Notes under the pieces: model-generated | Database searches by the model: none | What the model saw: the letters and a program-made list of their open reading frames with translations, nothing else | Told to the model about the DNA's origin: nothing | NCBI RefSeq assembly: GCF_963678635.1 | Contig: NC_087062.1 | Coordinates: forward strand, 18,773,789 to 18,837,788 | Origin: Symsagittifera roscoffensis | Taxonomy: Eukaryota; Xenacoelomorpha; Acoela; Convolutidae | DNA: 64,000 bases | Reading direction: 5' to 3' | Program-made: the position numbers and the translations under genes | Shown: positions 56,045 to 64,000 of the stretch, one piece after another | Layout of the letters: every line of letters starts with the position of its first letter | Numbering within the stretch: the first letter of the stretch is position 1

Positions 56045-59000
56045 ATTCGTACTATAGGCTAAATGATCATGTCCTATTTTTTCTTTAGGGTAATTTAATA
56101 TTTTTCCTTAAGGGAAATTTGGAGTGTAAGTTGGGCCAATATTGTTAATCTTTGTACTAGTTGATAGGAGAGGGTTGTAATATTTAGATCTTGTTTATTC
56201 CGGTTGTCAAATATGAGCTCATTGCTTATTTTTGACCTGGAGATCTTTCAGTTATAGTTACACATATGTTTGAAGTTTGCAAAGTGTCGGCTAAAGAAGT
56301 GGTGTCAGAATGAGGTGATCTTTAGATAGTTTCTGATTGGCTAAACTTGAACTAGTTGTCCAAGAGTGTCAGCATAAATTTTTAGAAAAAAGAAGAATGA
56401 TTTGTTATATTTTTGAAAGCTTAAAATGATTAATTAATTAGAAAGGGGTTTTTGGAATTAAATTTTCTTTAATATTTTAGATTGTAGAATGAACGTTTGT
56501 AAGCTTTTCGTGGTTGATTTCGAAGTCACGATGATTGTCGATGATGACATTTTCTTTTTTTTCTTATGGTAAAACTGTGTCTTCTAATTTTCGGTTTTTT
56601 CTTTGTTTCTGAGGTATCTGTTTATTGCTCATTTCTTGGGGTTTTTGTCTGGTATTTTCTTGTGATGAACAATTTGCGTCATTTGTTTGTTTTTGATTAT
56701 TGTCTGAGTTGTCGTGGACAACTTTAAGTCCTGTAAGGGAGTATAGTTGTGTTTGCTCACGAAGAACGTACAGGTCGTACGTTCTTCGTGAGCGTACGAC
56801 CTTTCTTTCAGTTATAGACGGATTTTAGACGGATTTGTTAATCTTTGTACTAGTTGATAGCAGAGGTTGTAATATTTAGATGTTATTAATTCCGGTTGTC
56901 AAATGTGAGCGTATTGCTTATTTTTGACCTGGAGATCTTTCAGTTATAGTTACACATATGTTTGGAGTTTGCAAAGTGTCGGCTAAAGAAGTGGTGTCAG
57001 AATGAGGTGATCTTTAGATAGTTTCTGATTGGCTAAAGTAGAACTAGTTGTTCAAGAGTGTCAGCATAAACTTTTAGAAAAGAGACGAAAGATTTGTTAT
57101 TTTTTTGAAAGCTAAAAATGATTAATTAATTAGAAAGGGGTTTTTAGAACTCAACTTTCTTTAATATTTTAGATTGTGGAATGAAGGTTTTGTAATCTTT
57201 TCGTGGTTGATTTCCAAGTCATGATGATTGTCGATGATGAGATTTTCTTTTATTTCTTGTGGTAAAACTGGAGTTTGGAGTTTGCAAAGTGTCGACTAAA
57301 CATATGTTTGGAGTTTGCAAAGTGTCGGCTAAAGAAGTGGTGTCAGAATGAGGTGATCTTTAGATAGTTTCTGATTGGCTAAAGTAGAACTAGTTGTCCA
57401 AGAGTGTCAGCATAAACATTTAGAAAAGAGACGAAAGATTTGTTATTTTTTTGAAAGCTAAAAATGATTAATTAATTAGAAAGGGGTTTTTAGAACTCAA
57501 CTTTCTTTAATATTTTAGATTGTGGAATGAAGGTTTTGTAATCTTTTCGTGGTTGATTTCCAAGTCATGATGATTGTCGATGATGAGATTTTCTTTTATT
57601 TCTTGTGGTAAAACTGTGTCTTCTAACTTTCGGTTTTTTCTTTGTTTCTGAGGTATCTGTTTATTGCTTATTTTTTGGGACTTTTGTCTGGTATTTTCTT
57701 GTGATGAATAATTTGCGTCATTTGTTTGTTTTTGATTATTGTCTGAGTTGTCGTGGACAACTTTAAGTCCTTTAAGCGAGTATAATTGTGTTTGCTCACG
57801 AAGAGCGTATTCTTTAGTGTAATAGGGTAAATTACTGTTTCTAGGTGGAACAATTTCTTTTTTATTTGAGTCAGTAAGTTTATATGCTACATCAGTGGGT
57901 TTGTCAATGAGTTGAAATGGTCCTTTTCGGATTGGTTGTAATTTTTTTTAGATATTCCTTTTTGTGGTACGAAACTTGGGATTCGGACAGATGTTCCAAT
58001 TTTTAAATTTGTAGCTGGTGTGAATCGTGACTTTAATTGGGAATAATTATTCTGTCTTTGTAATAGTTTTTTGGCTATTTTTTGGTAAACATTTCATTGT
58101 GTTTTCATCTCTGTTTAAATTCTATTCAGTATGCTGGAAGCTAGTTTTAAAATTTGTGGGTGATGAAAATGATCTTCAACGTTTGTATGTAATGGTGGAT
58201 TATAACATATTGATTCTTTTGTAGGTTCAAAATAAACTTGTGTGTTTTTGAGGAGTTTTCAGTGAACATTATTGGTTTCCGTGGTTTTGAATAAAAACCA
58301 TTTCATATGGTGATAGTCCTAAGGTTGTTGTTATTCGTGAATTGTAGGCAAAAGGGAATAGTTTTACATCTGTTGACCATTCAGTATATCTTGTATCGTT
58401 TCCATTTACAAGAGCTATTCGTACTTTAAGCTAAATGATCATGTCCTATTTTCTCTTTGGGGTAATTTAATATTTTTCCCTAAGGGAAATTTGGAATGTA
58501 AGTTGGGACAATTTTGTTAATCTTTGTACTAGTTGATAGCAGAGGTTGTAATATTTAGATGTTATTAATTCCGGTTGTCAAATGTGAGCTTATTGCTTAT
58601 TTTTGACCTGGAGATCTTTCAGTTATAGTTACACATATGTTTGGAGTTTGCAAAGTGTCGGCTAAAGAAGTGGTGTCAGAATGAGGTGATCTTTAGATAG
58701 TTTCTGATTGGCTAAAGTAGAACTAGTTGTCCAAGAGTGTCAGCATAAACTTTTAGAAAAGAGACGAAAGATTTGTTATTTTTTTGAAAGCTAAAAATGA
58801 TTAATTAATTAGAAAGGGGTTTTTAGAACTCAACTTTCTTTAATATTTTAGATTGTGGAATGAAGGTTTTGTAATCTTTTCGTGGTTGATTTCCAAGTCA
58901 TGATGATTGTCGATGATGAGATTTTCTTTTATTTCTTGTGGTAAAACTGTGTCTTCTAACTTTCGGTTTTTTCTTTGTTTCTGAGTTATCTGTTTATTGC

Positions 59001-62000
59001 TTATTTCTTGGGACTTTTGCCTGGTATTTTCTTGTGATGAATAATTTGCGTCTTTTGTTTGTTTTTGATTATTGTCTGAGTTGTCGTGGACAACTTTAAG
59101 TCCTTTAAGCGAGTATAATTGTGTTTGCTCACGAAGAGCGTATTCTTTAGTGTAATAGGGTAAATTACTGTTTCTAGGTGGAACAATTTCTTTTTTATTT
59201 GAGTCAGTAAGTTTATATGCTACATCAGTGGGTTTGTCAATGAGTTGAAATGGTCCTTTTCGGATTGGTTGTAATTTTTTTTAGATATTCCTTTTCGTGG
59301 TACGAAACTTGGGATTTGGACAGATATTCCAATTTTTAAATTTGTAGCTGGTGTGAATCGTGACTTTAATTGGGAATAATTATTCTGTCTTTGTAATAGT
59401 TTTTTGGCTATTTTTTGGTAAACATTTTATTGTGTTTTCATCTCTGTTTAAATTCTATTCAGTATGCTGGAAGCTAGTTTTAAAATTTGTGGGTGATGAA
59501 AATGATCTTCAACGTTTGTATGTAATGGTGGATTATAACATATTGATTCTTTGTAGGTTCAAAATAAGTTTGTGTGTTTTTGAGGAGTTTTCAGTGAACA
59601 TTATTGGTTTCCGTGGTTTTGAATAAAAACCATTTCATATCGTGATAGTCCTAAGGTTGTTGTTATTCGTGAATTGTAGGCAAAAGGGAATAGTTTTACA
59701 TCTGTTGACGATTCAGTATATCTTGTATCGTTTCCATTTACAAGAGCTATTCGTACTTTAAGCTAAATGATCATGTCCTATTTTTTCTTTAGGGTAATTT
59801 AATATTTTTCCCTAAGGGAAATTTGGAATGTAAGTTGGGACAATTTTGTTAATCTTTGTACTAGTTGATAGCAGAGGTTGTAATATTTAGATGTTATTAA
59901 TTCCGGTTGTCAAATGTGAGCTTATTGCTTATTTTTGACCTGGAGATCTTTCAGTTATAGTTACACATATGTTGGGAGTTTGCAAAGTGTCGGCTAAAGA
60001 AGTGGTGTCAGAATGAGGTGATCTTTAGACAGTTTCTGATTGGCTAAAGTTGAACTAGTTGTCCAAGAGTGTCAGCATAAACTTTTAGAAAAGAGACGAA
60101 AGATTTGTTATTTTTTTTGAAAGCTAAAAATGATTAATTAATTAGAAAGGGGTTTTTAGAACTCAACTTTCTTTAATGTTTTAGATTGTGGAATGAAGGT
60201 TTTGTAATCTTTTCGTGGTTGATTTCCAAGTCATGATGATTGTCGATGATGAGATTTTCTTTTATTTCTTGTGGTAAAACTGTGTCTTCTAACTTTCGGT
60301 TTTTTCTTTGTTTCTGAGGTATCTGTTTATTGCTTATTTTTTGGGACTTTTGTCTGGTATTTTCTTGTGATGAATAATTTGCGTCATTTGTTTGTTTTTG
60401 ATTATTGTCTGAGTTGTCGTGGACAACTTTAAGTCCTTTAAGCGAGTATAATTGTGTTTGCTCACGAAGAGCGTATTCTTTAGTGTAATAGGGTAAATTA
60501 CTGTTTCTAGGTGGAACAATTTCTTTTTTATTTGAGTCAGTAAGTTTATATGCTACATCAGTGGGTTTGTCAATGAGTTGAAATGGTCCTTTTCGGATTG
60601 GTTGTAATTTTTTTTAGATATTCCTTTTTGTGGTACGAAACTTGGGATTCGGACAGATGTTCCAATTTTTAAATTTGTAGCTGGTGTGAATCGTGACTTT
60701 AATTGGGAATAATTATTCTGTCTTTGTAATAGTTTTTTGGCTATTTTTTGGTAAACATTTCATTGTGTTTTCATCTCTGTTTAAATTCTATTCAGTATGC
60801 TGGAAGCTAGTTTTAAAATTTGTGGGTGATGAAAATGATCTTCAACGTTTGTATGTAATGGTGGATTATAACATATTGATTCTTTTGTAGGTTCAAAATA
60901 AACTTGTGTGTTTTTGAGGAGTTTTCAGTGAACATTATTGGTTTCCGTGGTTTTGAATAAAAACCATTTCATATGGTGATAGTCCTAAGGTTGTTGTTAT
61001 TCGTGAATTGTAGGCAAAAGGGAATAGTTTTACATCTGTTGACCATTCAGTATATCTTGTATCGTTTCCATTTACAAGAGCTATTCGTACTTTAAGCTAA
61101 ATGATCATGTCCTATTTTTTCTTTAGGGTAATTTAATATTTTTCCTTAAGGGAAATTTGGAATGTAAGTTGGGACAATTTTGTTAATCTTTGTACTAGTT
61201 GATAGCAGAGGTTGTAATAATTAGATGTTATTTATTCCGGTTGTCAAATGTGAGCTTATTGCTTATTTTTGACCTGGAGATCTTTCAGTTATAGTTACAC
61301 ATATGTTTGGAGTTTGCAAAGTGTCGGCTAAAGAAGTGGTGTCAGAATGAGGTGATCTTTAGATAGTTTCTGATTGGCTAAAGTTGAACTAGTTGTCCAA
61401 GAATGTCAGCATAAACGTTTGGAAAAGAGAACAAAGATTTGTTATTTTTTTGAAAGCTTAAAATGATTAATTAATTAATTAGAAAAAGGTTTTTGGAACT
61501 CAACTTTCTTTAATATTTTAGATTGTAGAATGAACGTTTTGTAATCTTTTCGTGGTTGATTTTGAAGTCACGATGATTGTCGATGATGACATTTTCTTTT
61601 ATTTCTTGTGGTAAAATTGTGTCTTCTAATTTTTGGTTTTTTCTTTGTTTCTGAGGTATCTGTTTATTGCTCATTTCTTGGGACTTTTGTCTGGTATTTT
61701 CTTGTGATGAACAATTTGCGTCATTTGTTTGTTTTTGATTATTGTCTGAGTTGTCGTGGACAACTTTAAGTCCTGTAAGGGAGTATAATTGTGTTTGCTC
61801 ACGAAGAGCGTATTCTTTTGTGTAATAGGGTAAAAGATTGTTTCTATGTGGAACAATTTCTTTTTTATTTGAATCAGTAAGTTTGTATGCTACATCAGTG
61901 GGTTTGTCTATGAGTTGAAATAGTCTTTTTCGGATTGGTTGTAACTTTTTAGATATTCCTTTTTGTGTTACGAAACTTGGGATTTGGACAGATGTTCCAA

Positions 62001-62390
62001 TTTTTAAATTTGTAGCTGTTGAGAATCGTGAATTTAATTGGGAATAATTGTTTTGTCTTTGTAATAGTTTTTTGGCTATTTTTTGGTAAAAATTTTATTG
62101 TGTTTTTTTATCTCTGTTTAAATTCTATTCAGTATGCTGGAAGCTACTTTTAAAATTTGTGGGTGATGAAAATGATCTTCAACGTGTGTATGTAATGATG
62201 GATTATAACATATTGATTCTTTTGAAGGTTGGCAATAAACTTGTGTGTTTTTTGAGGAGTTTGCAGTGAACATTATTGGTTTCCGTGGTTTTGATTAAAA
62301 CTCATTTCATATGGTGATAGTCCTAAGGTTGTCGTTATTCGTGAATTGTAAGCTAAGGGGAATAGTTTTGCATATGTTGACAATTCAGTA
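56045..62390 (-). repeat. Tandem array of ~1333-bp units from the integrase tail
   Basis: Equivalent points recur at 57668, 59001, 60334 and 61671 (spacings 1333, 1333, 1337). Each unit encodes on the minus strand the integrase C-terminal part: ARITT.LSPYE-like words, RKGPFQLIDKPTDVAYK, KEYALREQTQLYSLKGLKVV, then spacer. The rightmost unit is continuous with the real integrase core. The leftmost part (56045-57640) is irregular, with partial and inverted pieces. Middle units are nearly identical, suggesting recent unequal exchange or assembly-sensitive repeats. Confidence 0.9.
56755..56802. repeat. Snap-back inverted repeat inside the array
   Basis: GCTCACGAAGAACGTAC (56755-56771), loop AGGTC, then its exact reverse complement (56777-56793). 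Overlapping that, AGGTCGTAC (56772-56780) is answered by GTACGACCT (56794-56802). Normal units carry only one forward copy of GCTCACGAAGA(G)CGTA. Confidence 0.9.
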
Positions 62391-62751
62391 TACTTGTAGC
62401 AGTTCCATATAAGATACATCTGAGATATTCTTGTAGTGAACGGTTCATTCTTTCGCCTAAACCATTATTCCAAGGGGCATGAGATGTTCGTGGTTTGTGT
62501 TTAGTCTTGTAAAGATGGCATAATTTGGTTATTTCGTTATCTATGAATTCAGTGCCATTATCTGTGACAAGGATTTCTGGTAATCCAAATGTTGCTGTCC
62601 AGTTCTCATAAAAGGTTGTATATGCATGATAGACATTACGATGAGGTACTGGGTTAAGTTCTACGTAGTGTGTAAATGCGTCAAATATGACCATTATACA
62701 TGAGTTTCCTTCTGAAGAGCGTGATATTGGTCTTTTTGTATCGGATAACAT
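62353..62751 (-). pseudogene. Integrase catalytic core with intact D,D(35)E
   Basis: ATG 62751 opens 132 codons, but the same frame is open further upstream (AEKQDFKRPSLYFNHR), so the ATG is internal. Asp24 (VIFDAFTHYVEL), Asp64 (VTDNGTEF) and Glu100 (NGLGERMNRSLQEY) form the triad with 35 residues between the last two. The frame shifts near 62405 into the ELSTYAKLFPLAYNS words, and one base is out in an A run near 62830 before the core. Both shifts lie at simple sequence. Confidence 0.85.
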
Positions 62752-62789
62752 TCTGTGGTTAAAATATAAACTTGGTCTTTTAAAATCTT

Positions 62790-63396
62790 GCTTTTCTGCT
62801 ATTTGTTTTTGATGTGGATGTGTTTTTATTTAAATGGCATGTTATGCAATCATTGCATAATACTTTAATCCAAATTGGTGCATTTGGAAAGTAAAATTTT
62901 TGAAAAGTTTGAATATTCAGTTTGAAAATTTTTGTTCAAGGAATGTGAAATGTGAAATGTGAAATGCTAGGAGTATCATACTTAGTGGTAAACAGGGTAC
63001 TTTTAATTCGGATATTTGGTATTCAAATTTATTTGTATTCTCATTTATGGATGTATTGTTGAATTTTCTAAAGTATCTAAGAAGTGTTTTTTTTCCTAGA
63101 ACCGTGATATCTGCTTTTATGGGTTTTATTTTATAATTGTGCCAAGATTTTAATTTTCTAATGACTGGGTCAAGGTCTTGGTATTTTTGTATCAGTTTAA
63201 GTGATACTTTCTCTGAAATCGGTAAAAATATATTTTCAATTTCTAATTTTGAGAGAGGTATGTTATCTAGGGGGTCATGGAGGTCAAAAACTTGATTTAT
63301 TGTGTATTTTGAATCGGTATTTAGAGGTCCTGATAAATTTATATCATCAGTTAGATTTTCTTTTTCTATTAAAGGGAATAGGTTTAACCTATACAT
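62790..63396 (-). pseudogene. RNase H-integrase linker and zinc-binding domain
   Basis: ATG 63396 opens 159 codons: DINLSGPLNTDSKYT, LDPVIRKLKSWHNYK, LLRYFRKFNNTS, VPCLPLSMILLAFHISH (His pair of the HHCC domain). Beyond the frame end the Cys pair CNDCITCHLNK is seen near 62835-62870 in another frame. This is the region preceding the Ty3/gypsy integrase core. Confidence 0.75.
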
Positions 63397-63794
63397 TTTT
63401 TTTCTGAGTGGTTTTTGTTTTGTATTGTTTTAGATCCATGATGAATATGGTATCGGTTTAAATGTAGAGTTTCCTAATAGACCTACTTCGTAGTGATTAT
63501 TTTGGCAATCTAAATATAATGGAAAGTGTTGTAAGTTATTTGTTTGTGCGTAATCAACGTCAGTTTTTACTGCTTATTTGCATTCCAGTCGTGATGATGT
63601 TCCGTCTTTTGCAAGACAAAAAACTTTATGTACTGTGATTTTTCTACTGTTGATTTTCTTGTTAATTATTCAATTGGTGTATTTCTACTGAGTGTGTCTG
63701 GTACTGCACAATTTTTTCCTGCTGTCCCAACTATATGTTAGTTTGGAAATTTCATTGAAACTAATTGAAATCTTTAAACTCTGTGGTTTGGATT

Positions 63795-63990
63795 TGATTT
63801 TTGTGCAAGGAGAAAAATTATAGGTTTATGACCTGTAAATAGAACTGTTGGATGTTTTAATCCATATTCTGTGAGAAAGTATATTATAGCTGTGCAGTCT
63901 CTCATAAGTGTAGAGAGTCTAAATTCAGCTTGTGTAAAAAGTCTTGAGTTTGCTGAAATGAGATGAAATTTATTTGTTCCACTGTGTGGT
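63795..63990 (-). pseudogene. RNase H remnant at the window edge
   Basis: Words SANSRLFTQAEFRLSTLMRDC and VLFTGHKPIIFLL match 12033-12215, with Gly for the Asp of FTDHKP and a short deletion (FLILGS words missing). Upstream RT lies beyond base 64000. Confidence 0.65.
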
Positions 63991-64000
63991 TGTAATAATG

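Larger units (their letters stand above)
48775..64000 (-). mobile_element. Third Ty3/gypsy-type element, 3' part, runs off window
   Basis: Related to but distinct from the arm element. From the right window edge reading leftwards: RNase H, linker, integrase, a tandem-duplicated integrase tail, small membrane ORF, proline-rich region, env-like region, accessory ORFs, 3' region, LTR C. Integrase keeps its catalytic residues, so it decayed later or less. Its RT, gag and 5' LTR lie outside. It is inserted next to the polymerase remnant. Confidence 0.85.

Noticed and set aside
57668-61856. Four separate 61-codon genes at 1333-bp spacing
   Set aside because: They are the same integrase tail segment repeated by the tandem array, with no independent starts or promoters.
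56045-62390. CRISPR-like or satellite array
   Set aside because: Units are 1.3 kb of retroelement coding sequence, with no short repeats and unique spacers.

Overview
This is AT-rich eukaryotic DNA, most likely from an invertebrate animal; I cannot name the taxon. The evidence is low gene density, spliced-gene signals (pyrimidine-rich tracts ending in AG, AATAAA), long decayed Ty3/gypsy-type LTR retrotransposons, and the remnant of a family B DNA polymerase of the kind carried by Polinton/Maverick elements. Nothing looks bacterial. Many open frames here start only at TTG or GTG and should not be read as proteins with that start.

The main structure is a very large imperfect palindrome. Bases 1-20706 reappear in reverse complement as 24201-45222, and the left arm runs off the window edge. 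Moving inward, each arm holds: one exon of a SAM-dependent methyltransferase-like gene (open in the right arm, broken by one stop codon in the left); an AT-rich stretch with repeated CATGCATG/CGACGTATG motifs; an LTR of one retroelement with a polypurine tract; and, nested beside it in the opposite orientation, a decayed Ty3/gypsy-type element of about 16 kb. That element reads LTR A, PBS-like site, gag, pol (RT, RNase H, integrase), a small two-helix membrane protein, a proline-rich region, an env-like glycoprotein, an accessory region (called ORF4 here), a long 3' region, then LTR B. The arms differ by point changes, a ~0.8 kb indel (left only), a ~1.5 kb indel (right only) and small indels. 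Both arms share the loss of the same RT and integrase catalytic residues, so the element was dead before it was duplicated.

The centre (20707-24200) holds 0.6 kb of unrecognised sequence, a 200-N assembly gap, and a second tandem copy of the accessory-ORF/3' block of the right arm. In that copy an LTR, PBS-like site and short leader lead straight into the accessory ORF with no gag, pol or env.

Outside the palindrome, 45292-45410 is a compact promoter with four cAMP-response-element-like sites and a TATA box, followed by a frameshifted family B DNA polymerase remnant (45601-47660). From 48775 to the window end lies a related Ty3/gypsy element on the minus strand. It is seen from its 3' LTR back to RNase H, and its integrase core keeps the D,D(35)E triad. 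Between its integrase and env regions is a ~1333-bp tandem array made of the integrase C-terminal part, with a snap-back inverted repeat inside.

Except for the methyltransferase exon in the right arm and a few small element ORFs, almost every coding region is a pseudogene. All domain calls rest on motifs read by eye; no database search was possible.
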